This document shows positions 36,670 to 44,780 of a stretch of DNA of 53,642 bases, piece by piece. Under the pieces are notes generated by a model that saw only the letters and a list, made by a program, of their open reading frames with translations, did no database searches and was not told the origin of the DNA. Source of the stretch: Clostridia bacterium (lineage in GTDB: Bacteria; Bacillota; Clostridia; TANB77; CAG-508); NCBI GenBank assembly GCA_900772235.1, contig CAAGQX010000071.1, positions 1 through 53,642 of the forward strand, in the 5' to 3' direction. A program made the translations under genes and the position numbers. Positions within the stretch are counted from its first letter, which is position 1, and every line of letters begins with the position of its first letter.

Positions 36670-38235
36670 TTATTCGTCTATAATATTTATTGGTATATTT
36701 AGCTTTCCAGCTAAATTCTGTAAATTATTTCCTTCTTTTTTTATATTTTCTTCCCCACTATCTCCAGATAAGAACTTAATCCTCATAGTGTTTCCAGCTT
36801 CCATAGAAATTAAATTTTCTATTAAAGTTTTATTTTCATATTCATTAAGAACTTTTTTTGCAAATTCAGATAATTTACTTGGAAATTCTATTCCTATAGT
36901 CATATCATCTAGTTGTTTTGCTCTAGTTCCAATTAAATTTGTGTATATCATTATTTTTCCTTTTGCCTTAATTTTATCTAAAATCTCATTCCAGTATGGT
37001 ACATATGAACCAGAATTTTTAACTGAGTTACTTGCTACTTTTTTATTTTCTTTGTTTTGCTCTGGAAGTTTTACTTCTTCCATCTTTTTGGTTACAGTAT
37101 TTTCTGTTTTTTTAGGTATTTTACTTTCTAAAGGTTCGTTTTCTGTTTTCCAACTTCTAATATCTAAGCATTCTTTTATTATACCTGTTTCGAATATAAT
37201 ATTTTTTTGTGTAGACCACTTCATTGTATTTGCCAGTTCAGATAAATCGTATATTATTTTTAGTAGTCTTTCTTTTTCTATGTCTTTTGATATTTGCTCT
37301 ATATATTCCAGCTCTTCTTTGCTATATAGCTCTAGTTTTTTAGTTGATTTATATACTAAAATATCTTTAACATATTTTATGACTTCCCACAAAAAATTGT
37401 CTAAGTCTTTTCCCTCTTCTATTATTTCATTTATTTCCTCTATTGCTTTTTCTGGATTTTTTTCTAGAATTTGAGTTACTAAATTTCTAATATAAGTTAA
37501 TTTAGGAATTCCAACTAGTTCTCTTATTTGGTCTTCATCTATAGTTTCACATTCATCTTGGGCACATCTTTCTAGAATACTTATTGCATCTCTTAATGCG
37601 CCTTCAGAAAGCACAGCGATCATTCTTAATGCTTCATCTGTTATGTTAATATTGCTTTCTTTACAAATTATTTCTAATCTTTTAATAATATCTTCTACAG
37701 AAATTCTCTTAAAATCAAATCTTTGACATCTCGAGAGTATTGTTGCTGGTAATTTCTGTGGTTCTGTTGTTGCTAAAATAAATTTTACGTGTTCTGGTGG
37801 TTCTTCTAATGTTTTTAATAAAGCGTTAAATGCTCCTGTAGATAACATATGAACCTCATCTATTATATATACTCTATATTTTGCAACTGTTGGTAAAAAA
37901 TTTACCTCATCTCTTATTACTCTAATGTCCTCTACACTATTGTTAGATGCTGCATCCATTTCCACTACATCAGTAAGTGAACCTGCAAGCATTGCTTTGC
38001 ATACTTCACATTCGTTACAAGGCTCTCCGTCTTGAGGATTCAAGCAATTTACGGCTCTTGCCATAATTTTTGCAGCAGATGTTTTTCCTGTACCTCTACC
38101 ACCATTAAAAAGATATGCGTGTCCAACTCTATTTGACATTATTTGGTTTCTTAATGTTCTGGTAATATGTTCTTGCCCTACCATTTCAGAAAATTTTAAT
38201 GGTCTAAATTTTCTATATAAAGCTGTATATGCCAC
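36670..38235 (-). CDS. dnaX: DNA polymerase III subunit gamma/tau
   Basis: The clamp-loader ATPase of the replisome, 521 residues. Walker A NGGRGTGKTSAAK is near residue 46, the four-Cys zinc module CLNPQDGEPCNECEVCKAM follows, then Walker B VYIIDEVHML and sensor FILATTEPQKLPATILSRCQ. The C-terminal third is tau-like. The frame is open to 38301, but that would run into SRP RNA. The GTG at 38235 after GGGGG gives the family start VAYTALYRKFRPLKF. It is directly downstream of the SRP RNA gene. Confidence 0.94.
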   Translation of the reverse strand: MAYTALYRKFRPLKFSEMVGQEHITRTLRNQIMSNRVGHAYLFNGGRGTGKTSAAKIMARAVNCLNPQDGEPCNECEVCKAMLAGSLTDVVEMDAASNNSVEDIRVIRDEVNFLPTVAKYRVYIIDEVHMLSTGAFNALLKTLEEPPEHVKFILATTEPQKLPATILSRCQRFDFKRISVEDIIKRLEIICKESNINITDEALRMIAVLSEGALRDAISILERCAQDECETIDEDQIRELVGIPKLTYIRNLVTQILEKNPEKAIEEINEIIEEGKDLDNFLWEVIKYVKDILVYKSTKKLELYSKEELEYIEQISKDIEKERLLKIIYDLSELANTMKWSTQKNIIFETGIIKECLDIRSWKTENEPLESKIPKKTENTVTKKMEEVKLPEQNKENKKVASNSVKNSGSYVPYWNEILDKIKAKGKIMIYTNLIGTRAKQLDDMTIGIEFPSKLSEFAKKVLNEYENKTLIENLISMEAGNTMRIKFLSGDSGEENIKKEGNNLQNLAGKLNIPINIIDE

Positions 38236-38271
38236 TTTTTTACCCCCATTATAAATTTTTAAGTTAACCCT

Positions 38272-38379
38272 TCTATGGAAAGCAACCCACATAAATGGCA
38301 CTATTTATTGCTGCTTCCTTCCGGACCTGACAAGATTCATAGTTATTTATTGAATTGCCCTCCATACAAAGGTTAACTT
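38272..38379 (-). ncRNA. ffs: Signal recognition particle RNA (small type)
   Basis: On the minus strand, the universally conserved SRP apical loop GTCAGGTCCGGAAGGAAGC is present, flanked by complementary arms (GTTAACC...GGAGGGCAA with TTGCTTTCC...GGGTTAAC). The length of about 108 bases fits the short bacterial 4.5S form. The position just before dnaX matches Firmicutes gene order. End positions are approximate. Confidence 0.88.
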
Positions 38380-38443
38380 ATACCCTTAGTATTATACAGT
38401 TTTATTAGTATTTAATCAAGTACTTTGTGATAATTTATATGAA

Positions 38444-38461
38444 TAACGGGCGATTAAAATC
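38444..38461. repeat. Short palindromic repeat, copy 2
   Basis: GGGCGATTAAAATCGCCC, the reverse complement of the copy at 33902-33922, lies between SRP RNA and the next gene. Two copies about 4.5 kb apart suggest a dispersed palindromic element. Confidence 0.6.
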
Positions 38462-38522
38462 GCCCTAATATTTTATTTAAAATTAATAATATAATAAAAA
38501 TCAAATAATTTTGTAGCTTTTA

Positions 38523-39275
38523 CTATACTCTTTTAAATACCAATTTTTCTAAATTATTATTTTCTGTTGTGCTTACACCCTCATTTACAATATCACCTGT
38601 TGGTAAATCTAATGTAATAGTTGTTTTAAATGTATTTCCTGAGCTTAATTTCATAATAACATCAAAAGAAATTTTAGTTTTTATATCTTCACTTTTTAAA
38701 TTTAATTTATTTAATAACCTTCCGTCTGATGTTATATTTTCATTTTCTGTATAAGTTAATTTTCCTAAATCTTCTATTGTAGCACTTATTTTTATTAGTC
38801 CACCTTGGTTTGCAATTGTCATTTGTTCTTCTTGTAAATTAGTTTCTTTTCCACCAATATATTTTATTTCATTATTTATTAAATAATTTTCTGTATATTC
38901 AAATGTCTTTGTTCCTTCTGCTGTTGTTCTATAAAAGTTTAGTTTTCCTATTTTTGATTGCTCTAATATCTTAAAATTATTAAATGTAATTTCTTTTATC
39001 GCATCTGTTTTTTTATAATTTTGATTTTTTTCAATGGCAATGTAAATATCATTTTTTTGTATTACATCTGCTTGGTAAATGCTTTCCTGCTTTTCAAAGT
39101 TTTCTGTTTCTGCACTACTTATAACTATTAATTTTGTTATATTAAAAGGTAAATTTCTTTCTCCTTCTATATTATATTTATACATTATAAAAAATACTGT
39201 GCTCAATGCTATTATTAAAATAGCACTAATTATATATATATGTATAATTCTGTTTTTTCTTTTTAAATTTATCAT
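38523..39275 (-). CDS. Hypothetical membrane-anchored protein
   Basis: A 250-residue protein with an N-terminal basic patch and a single membrane helix at residues 11-29. The rest should lie outside the membrane: a beta-rich domain with FNITKLIVISSAE, then repeats of strand and turn, ending NNLEKLVFKRV. No family is recognised. It lies ten bases after tadA on the same strand, so it is co-transcribed. Confidence 0.72.
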   Translation of the reverse strand: MINLKRKNRIIHIYIISAILIIALSTVFFIMYKYNIEGERNLPFNITKLIVISSAETENFEKQESIYQADVIQKNDIYIAIEKNQNYKKTDAIKEITFNNFKILEQSKIGKLNFYRTTAEGTKTFEYTENYLINNEIKYIGGKETNLQEEQMTIANQGGLIKISATIEDLGKLTYTENENITSDGRLLNKLNLKSEDIKTKISFDVIMKLSSGNTFKTTITLDLPTGDIVNEGVSTTENNNLEKLVFKRV

Positions 39276-39285
39276 TGTTCCTCCG

Positions 39286-39738
39286 TTACTTTTTTCTTTT
39301 TCTTAAGTTTTTAAAAAAGTCTTTTAAAATATATTCACACTTGTCCTTTAATATTCCTTCATAAATATTTACAGTATGATTATATTTATATTTACTTAAA
39401 TCCACAAATGATCCACACGCTCCGGTTTTAGGGTCTTTCGTTCCAATAAATAAGTTTTTAATTCTAGCAGAAATTATTGCCCCCATACACATTGTACACG
39501 GCTCTAGTGTAACATACATATCTGCATCTAAAAGTCTCCACGCTCCTATTTTTTTACTTGCTTTTTCAATTGCCAAAATTTCTGCGTGTGCCGTAGCCAT
39601 TTGCTTTGTTTCTTTTAAATTATGTGCTTTTGCAATAATTTTTCCATCTTTAACAATAATAGCTCCAACTGGTATTTCATCTTTTTCATATGCTTTTTTT
39701 GCTTCTTTCAAAGCTTCTAACATAAACTTTTCTTCCAT
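39286..39738 (-). CDS. tadA: tRNA-specific adenosine deaminase TadA
   Basis: A 150-residue zinc deaminase that makes inosine at position 34 of tRNA-Arg(ACG). The catalytic TAHAEILAIEKA is near residue 51 and the zinc ligands in TLEPCTMCMGAI near 81. This matters here: inosine reads CGU, CGC and CGA but not CGG. An organism with TadA and no tRNA-Arg(CCG) would therefore leave CGG unread, which fits the frameshift sites in this window. Confidence 0.93.
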   Translation of the reverse strand: MEEKFMLEALKEAKKAYEKDEIPVGAIIVKDGKIIAKAHNLKETKQMATAHAEILAIEKASKKIGAWRLLDADMYVTLEPCTMCMGAIISARIKNLFIGTKDPKTGACGSFVDLSKYKYNHTVNIYEGILKDKCEYILKDFFKNLRKRKK

Positions 39739-39920
39739 AAATTTTCCCTTTTTACCTCAATATAAAAATCATATTTAAAATATGATTCTTATATTTTATG
39801 CAGTTTTATTGCAAATTTCAAACTTTTTCTTAATTAATATGGAATAATTATACATAATTTAATAAAAAAATGCAACATATTAATTTTACCTTCATACTTT
39901 ATCTTTATGCCTTCTAATTC

Positions 39921-39949
39921 TTGCACAGTTTATATTTATGGTGTATAAT
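39921..39949 (+). promoter_or_regulatory. Promoter of the tRNA-Arg/ttcA unit
   Basis: TTGCAC at 39921-39926, a 17-base spacer and TATAAT at 39944-39949. Transcription would start close to 39956, just before a tRNA-like 5' half. Confidence 0.75.
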
Positions 39950-39960
39950 ATCTAAAGATA

Positions 39961-40015
39961 TGCATCTATGGCTCAGGTGGATAGATCGCTCTCCCTCCAT
40001 AAGCGTCAGACCTTT
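39961..40015 (+). other. tRNA-like 5' half upstream of tRNA-Arg
   Basis: The sequence GCATCTATGGCTCAGGTGGA and onward resembles the acceptor, D arm and anticodon region of the tRNA-Arg 100 bases downstream. Shared parts include GCTCAG-TGGATAGA and a CTCC-containing loop. CGCT and AGCG can close an 11-base loop instead of the usual seven. No T arm (GTTCGA) or CCA end follows, so it looks like a truncated or decayed tRNA copy. It is transcribed with tRNA-Arg if the promoter at 39921 is used. Whether it has a function is unknown. Confidence 0.35.
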
Positions 40016-40095
40016 TATTTGTATCTAAATAATATCAATGAGTTTGCATATAGTAAGGTAATATCTAAAAAGTAATTTATAATTAAGTTGAAAAT

Positions 40096-40172
40096 GATTC
40101 AGTAGCTCAGATGGATAGAGTGCTTCCCTCCTAAGGAAGAAGTCGTGGGTTCGAATCCCACCTGGATCACCA
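40096..40172 (+). tRNA. tRNA-Arg (anticodon CCU)
   Basis: A full cloverleaf: acceptor GATTCAG pairs with CTGGATC, D arm GCTC...GAGT, anticodon stem CTTCC/GGAAG with loop CTCCTAA (anticodon CCT), T arm GTGGG-TTCGAAT-CCCAC, and encoded CCA at the end. It reads AGG. It cannot read CGG, because the third anticodon base would not pair with C. ttcA follows 19 bases later. Confidence 0.93.
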
Positions 40173-40191
40173 AAAGTAAGGAGCAATTTTT

Positions 40192-40907
40192 ATGCAAAGA
40201 ATGTTAAGCTATATTCGCAAAGCAATTGAAGATTTTAATATGATAGAAGATGGAGATAAAATTGCAGTACGGTCTTTCTGGTGGTAAAGATTCTATAACT
40301 TTACTTAAATCCTTAAAAGCTCTGCAAAGATTTTACCCTAAAAAGTTCGATTTAATTGCAATTAGCATAAATCCTGGGTTTGATTTTTTCAACTCTGATT
40401 TTTTGCAAGATGTTTGCAATGATATTGGAGTTACTTATGTAGAAGAAAAAACTCATATAAAAGAAATTGTTTTTGATATTAGGCAGGAAAAAAATCCTTG
40501 TTCTTTATGTGCAAACCTAAGAAGAGGAATTTTAAATTCTGTTGCAATTCGTGAAGGATGTAATAAAATTGCTCTAGGTCATAATCAAGATGATGTATTA
40601 GAAACTTTTTTCTTAAATTTATTATATGGTGGAAGTATTGGAACTTTCGCGCCAGTAAGTTATATGGATCGCTCTCGGTATAACTTTAATTAGACCTTTA
40701 ATATATGCACCAGAAAAATCTATTAAAGCATTTGTAAAGAAAAATAATATTGAAGTAATGCCAAAATGTTGTCCTATGGATGGAGTTTCTAAAAGAGAAG
40801 ATATGAAAAATTTGATTGGAGAACTACAGAAACAAATTCCTGGAGTTAAAACTAACATATATGGTGCAATTAAAAGAAGTAATATAAAAGGATGGAATAA
40901 AAAATAG
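40192..40907 (+). CDS. ttcA: TtcA-like tRNA thiolase (PP-loop ATPase), read through two +1 CGG sites
   Basis: A 237-residue TtcA/TilS-family enzyme once two C insertions are skipped. The ATG at 40192 follows AAGGAG. The first CGG (40270) lies immediately before the PP loop, giving AV-GLSGGKDS when bridged. The cysteine pair PCSLCANLRRG near residue 110 and GHNQDDVLETFFLNLLY near 138 are typical of TtcA. The second CGG (40676) joins YMDRS to GITLIRPLIYAPEKS, and the frame ends at TAG 40905. TtcA family members thiolate C32 of certain tRNAs including tRNA-Arg. The gene shares a transcript with tRNA-Arg(CCU). Confidence 0.85.
40270..40272 (+). other. +1 frameshift site CGG (GTA-C-GGT), first site in ttcA
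   Basis: Codon 27. Zero-frame reading ends at TAA five codons on, before any of the catalytic core. Skipping C gives the PP-loop sequence GLSGGKDS. Confidence 0.93.
40676..40678 (+). other. +1 frameshift site CGG (TCT-C-GGT), second site in ttcA
   Basis: Codon 162. Zero frame meets TAG five codons later. Skipping C gives RS-GITLIRPLIYAPE, a conserved TtcA segment. Confidence 0.92.
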
Positions 40908-40938
40908 AATGCATTTTTTAATAATGCATTCTATTTTT
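40905..40938. terminator. Bidirectional terminator between ttcA and the phosphohexomutase gene
   Basis: TAGAATGCATT pairs with AATGCATTCTA (11 bp) followed by TTTTTAT on the plus strand, with an A-rich stretch on the other side. Confidence 0.8.
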
Positions 40939-40943
40939 ATATT

Positions 40944-42668
40944 TTATTTTACTAGTTCTTTCATTGCATTTGTTAATTCTTCTAGTAGTTTTTCGGCTTC
41001 TTCTAGGCTTTCTCCTTTTACTCCCATATAGAATTTTATTTTTGGTTCTGTTCCAGAAGGTCTTACTGCACACCAGAAATCGTTTTCCATTTCATAGTAT
41101 AGAACATTTGATTTTGGTAAATCCCAAGTTGAAACATCTCCTGTCTTTAAATCTTTTATAGTGTGAGATAAACAATCTTTTATTTTTAAAACTTCAAATT
41201 CTCCTATTTTATTTACAGGATTATTTCTTAATTTTTCCATTATTTGTTTTATTTTTTCTGCTCCATCTGCCCCTTCCATTACTATTGACACTTGAGCTTC
41301 TCTATAATATCCATATTTTTTATACATTTCTAGCATTGCATCCCATAATGTCATACCTTTTGTTTTGTAATATGCTGCCGCTTCAGCTAATAACATATCT
41401 ACTATTATTCCATCTTTATCTCTAGCGTGGTCTCCTATTAAGCAACCATAGCTTTCTTCATATCCCATTATACATTTGTGGCTGTTATCTGCTTCAAATT
41501 CTCTTATTTTTGCTGCAATATTTTTAAATCCTGTTAGTACTTCATATAAAGCTACTCCGTTTTTTTGGCAAATTTGATCTGCCATATTTGAAGATACTAT
41601 TGTTTTTATAAGTGCTGGGTTTTGTGGTAATATTCCCTTTTCTCTTTGGTTTGTAATTAAATATTCTGCAACAGTAAGGCCAATCATATTTCCATTGAAT
41701 AATATATATTCGCCTGTTTTATTATCTTTTACGTGTACACCTATTCTATCTGCATCAGGGTCATTTGCTAAAACTATATCTGCATCTACTTTTTTTGCTA
41801 AATCTAATGCCATTTTAAATGCTTTTGGGTCTTCTGGGTTTGGATAACTTACTGTTGGAAAATCTCCATTTGGCTCTTGTTGCTCTGGAACAACAAATAC
41901 ATTTTTGAATCCTATTTCTTTTAATATCCTACTAGCTAATCTATATCCTGTTCCGTGTAATGGTGTGTAAACTATTTTTAAGTCTTCTTCTTTTTTTATT
42001 GCTTCTGGATTTAATAAGTTTTTCTTTAACTCGGCTATATACAAGTCATCCATTTCTTCTCCTAATACATTGTATAAACCTTTTTCTACAGCCTCTTTTT
42101 TGGATATTTTTTTAATTACACTAAAATCTGTAATGCTATTTACTTTATTAATTATTTCCTCGTCTATAGGTGCTGTTATTTGTGCCCCATCTTCCCAGTA
42201 AACTTTATATCCATTATATTTTGGTGGATTATGACTTGCTGTAACAACTATTCCAGAAATACAACCTAAATGTCTTACTGAAAAAGATAATTCTGGGGTT
42301 GGTCTTAAAGATTCAAATCTATATGTTTTAATTCCATTGGCATTTAATATAAGTGCTGCTAACTCACTAAATTCTTGAGACATATGTCTTGAGTCATATG
42401 CAATTGCAACTCCTCTATCTTGTCCTCCTTTTTCTACAATATATTCTGCTAAGCCTTGTGTTGCTTTTCCTACAGTAAATTCATTCATTCTGTTTGTTCC
42501 TATTCCAACAACACCTCTAAGCCCTGCTGTTCCAAACTCTAAATCTTTGTAGAATCTATCCTTTTTTTCTTCTTCATTATCCCTTATGCTTAATAATTCT
42601 TCTTTTACTTTTTCATCAAAAAATGGATTATTTAACCATTCTTCATATTTTTCTTGATATTTTTCCAT
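40944..42668 (-). CDS. Phosphoglucomutase/phosphomannomutase
   Basis: An alpha-D-phosphohexomutase of 574 residues, the length of PgcA-type phosphoglucomutases. The N-terminal GTAGLRGVVGIGTNRMNEFT, the phosphoserine loop VVTASHNPPKYNGYKVYW near residue 138, the metal-binding NDPDADRIGV near 300 and sugar-binding GYEESYG near 400 are all present. The C-terminal phosphate-binding RPSGTEPKIKFY completes it. It interconverts hexose 1- and 6-phosphates and could feed the pyrophosphorylase at 44781. Confidence 0.92.
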   Translation of the reverse strand: MEKYQEKYEEWLNNPFFDEKVKEELLSIRDNEEEKKDRFYKDLEFGTAGLRGVVGIGTNRMNEFTVGKATQGLAEYIVEKGGQDRGVAIAYDSRHMSQEFSELAALILNANGIKTYRFESLRPTPELSFSVRHLGCISGIVVTASHNPPKYNGYKVYWEDGAQITAPIDEEIINKVNSITDFSVIKKISKKEAVEKGLYNVLGEEMDDLYIAELKKNLLNPEAIKKEEDLKIVYTPLHGTGYRLASRILKEIGFKNVFVVPEQQEPNGDFPTVSYPNPEDPKAFKMALDLAKKVDADIVLANDPDADRIGVHVKDNKTGEYILFNGNMIGLTVAEYLITNQREKGILPQNPALIKTIVSSNMADQICQKNGVALYEVLTGFKNIAAKIREFEADNSHKCIMGYEESYGCLIGDHARDKDGIIVDMLLAEAAAYYKTKGMTLWDAMLEMYKKYGYYREAQVSIVMEGADGAEKIKQIMEKLRNNPVNKIGEFEVLKIKDCLSHTIKDLKTGDVSTWDLPKSNVLYYEMENDFWCAVRPSGTEPKIKFYMGVKGESLEEAEKLLEELTNAMKELVK

Positions 42669-42733
42669 ATTATTCCCCTTTCATTTTTTAATGATTATTA
42701 TATTAATCATTTTATTATTTTATATTTTATTTA

Positions 42734-43420
42734 TCAATTATTTTGCAAAAAAACTTTTATTAAATTAATATCGTCATATGTTGTAACTTTTATATTGGTA
42801 TAATCTCCTGGTATCATTTTTACAATATTATTTTGTTCCAATAAAATGCAATCATCTGTAATATCTTTTGCTTTTATTTTACATTTTTCATATGCTTTAA
42901 TCAGTGTTTTTTTTATAAAACACTGTGGTGTTTGCACTAACCATGTATTTTCTCTATTAGTAGTATTTTTAACTATTCCTTTTTCATCGGTTATCTTAAT
43001 TGTATCTTTTGATCTCACACCCATACTTACTGCCTCATATTCTTGAATATTTTTCAGACATTCATCAATATATTTTTGTTTTATTAGTGGTCGCGCACCA
43101 TCGTGAATTACTACAATTTCACCCTTAGCCTTTTTTATACAATTGTACACAGATTCTGCTCTACACTCTCCTCCATTTATTAATTGTATTTTTTTATTTC
43201 TTTTTTCTTCCATGATAATTTTTTCTATTGATTCTTTTTCTTCTTGTTTAATAGCTATAATTATATCATCTATTGCCTTATTTTCTTCAAAAGCATTTAT
43301 ACTATATGATAATATACTTTTCCCTTTGATTGTTTCAAAATTTTTATTTCTATTTTTTCCAAAGCGCACACTATTTCCTGCTGCTAATATAATTGCGGTA
43401 ACAGGCTTATTATATATCAT
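42734..43420 (-). CDS. ispD: 2-C-methyl-D-erythritol 4-phosphate cytidylyltransferase
   Basis: The third step of the MEP isoprenoid pathway, 228 residues. It has AIILAAGNSVRFGKNRNK near residue 9, HDGARPLIKQKYID near 105 and the VQTPQCF motif near 155. Its ATG overlaps the stop of ispE when ispE is read through its shift site (ATATGA). This fits a coupled ispF-ispE-ispD unit and supports the bridged ispE reading. Confidence 0.93.
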   Translation of the reverse strand: MIYNKPVTAIILAAGNSVRFGKNRNKNFETIKGKSILSYSINAFEENKAIDDIIIAIKQEEKESIEKIIMEEKRNKKIQLINGGECRAESVYNCIKKAKGEIVVIHDGARPLIKQKYIDECLKNIQEYEAVSMGVRSKDTIKITDEKGIVKNTTNRENTWLVQTPQCFIKKTLIKAYEKCKIKAKDITDDCILLEQNNIVKMIPGDYTNIKVTTYDDINLIKVFLQNN

Positions 43421-44287
43421 ATTACATTCTCCTTTTTAGAATTATATGTTATGCATATATAAGTTTCATATTTTGTCCTCATTTCTTTATATGCTAGTTT
43501 GGCATTTTCTTTATTATCAAACAATCCAAAAACACAAGACCCAGAACCTGTCATAAGAGCCCCGTAATGCACCTTTATTTAATAACTCCTTTTTTATTTT
43601 TTTTATGATTTCTACCTCCTCAGTAACGTCTTCAAATGTATTGTATAAATTTTCGGCAATTATTTTAATATTATTTTCTTTTAGTGCATATTCAACTTTT
43701 TTTAAGTTTATTTCTTTTATTTCCCTTTCTTGCCCATCTAGTTTTTTAAACATTTCTTTTGTACTAAAAGAAATATTGGGCTTAATAATTAAAACATAAT
43801 ATTTACTATTACTATCTATTTTTTTTATAATTTCCCCTATTCCTGTAGCTTTAACTGGAATATTGTAATAACAAGGTACTACATCTGCCCCTAATTTTAT
43901 TCCGATATTTCTTAATTCTTGTGAATTTAGGCTAAGATTAAATAGTTTATTCATACCTAGTATAAAAGCTGCACAATCCGTACTTCCTCCAGCTAATCCA
44001 GCTTTCATTGGTATTTTTTTATTTATTGTTACATCAATGCTTTCAATGTTTCTATATTTTTTTAATTCATAAAATGCCTTATAAATAATATTGTCTTCGT
44101 TATTTAATTGTGGAATGTTTGTTTTAATAGTAATTCCTGTTCGCTTACTTTCCTTTATATAAATTTCATCATATAAATTTATTTTTTGAAATATAGATTC
44201 TAGATTATGATAATTATCTTCTCTTTTTTCTAAAACATTTAATACCAAATTTATTTTAGCCCTTGCTTTAATATAAATTTCTTTCAT
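43417..44287 (-). CDS. ispE: 4-diphosphocytidyl-2-C-methyl-D-erythritol kinase, read through one +1 CGG site
   Basis: A GHMP kinase of the MEP pathway, 289 residues when joined. The N-terminus KARAKINLVLNVLEKREDNYH and the ATP loop IPMKAGLAGGSTDCAAF near residue 95 are normal. At 43562-43564 the zero frame turns into RGSYDRFWVLCFWIV and stops. Skipping C gives NKGAL-GALMTGSGSCVFGLF, the conserved third GHMP motif, and runs to a TGA that overlaps the ispD start. The pathway genes ispD and ispF flank it, so loss of the enzyme is implausible. Confidence 0.9.
43562..43564 (-). other. +1 frameshift site CGG (TTA-C-GGG) in ispE
   Basis: Codon 242. The zero frame continues for 14 unrelated codons and stops. 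Skipping C gives GAL-GALMTGSGSCVFGLF, a conserved IspE motif. Confidence 0.94.
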
Positions 44288-44298
44288 TTATACCTCTT

Positions 44299-44763
44299 CT
44301 ATTCTACAGTAACACATGCCCATACATTTATTCCATTTCCTTTACCAAATTCAGTCAGTTCTTCTCCTGTTGTAGCAGTTATTCCTATACACTCTTCTTT
44401 TATTTTTAGAATCCTAGCTATATTTTCTCTCATTTTTTCAATTTTAGGAGATATTTTAGGATTTTTACATTCTATTGAAATAGATAAATGTGTAATTTTA
44501 TTTTTTAAATATTTAAGAGCTTCTTCTAAATATTTCTCACTATTTTTTATTCCCTTTGAGCACATATCATCTGAAACCTTTCCTAAAATATTTTTACAAG
44601 TTATTCCTGAAATAGCATTAGTAATAGCATGTAAAACTACATCTCCATCACTGTTAGCAACTACTGGGTATGCTCCTTCAAAAATAATTCCCCCTAAAAC
44701 TAATGGTTTATTTTTATTTAAAAAATCAAATTTATGGCTATCTTGTCCTATTGCAACTTTCAA
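44299..44763 (-). CDS. ispF: 2-C-methyl-D-erythritol 2,4-cyclodiphosphate synthase
   Basis: A 154-residue MEP-pathway enzyme with the zinc-binding GQDSHKF start, LGGIIFEGAYPVVANSDGDVVLHAI near residue 25 and TATTGEELTEFGKGNGI near the end. It lies 11 bases upstream of ispE on the minus strand. Members usually have an SHSDGD motif; here the Ser-Asp-Gly-Asp is preserved as NSDGD. Confidence 0.92.
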   Translation of the reverse strand: MKVAIGQDSHKFDFLNKNKPLVLGGIIFEGAYPVVANSDGDVVLHAITNAISGITCKNILGKVSDDMCSKGIKNSEKYLEEALKYLKNKITHLSISIECKNPKISPKIEKMRENIARILKIKEECIGITATTGEELTEFGKGNGINVWACVTVE

Positions 44764-44780
44764 AAGTAAATCACTTCCTA

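Noticed and set aside
39961..40015. Quadruplet-reading tRNA for CGGN
   Set aside because: The loop has CTCC and CCTCC but no CCG to pair with CGG, and the T arm and CCA end are missing.
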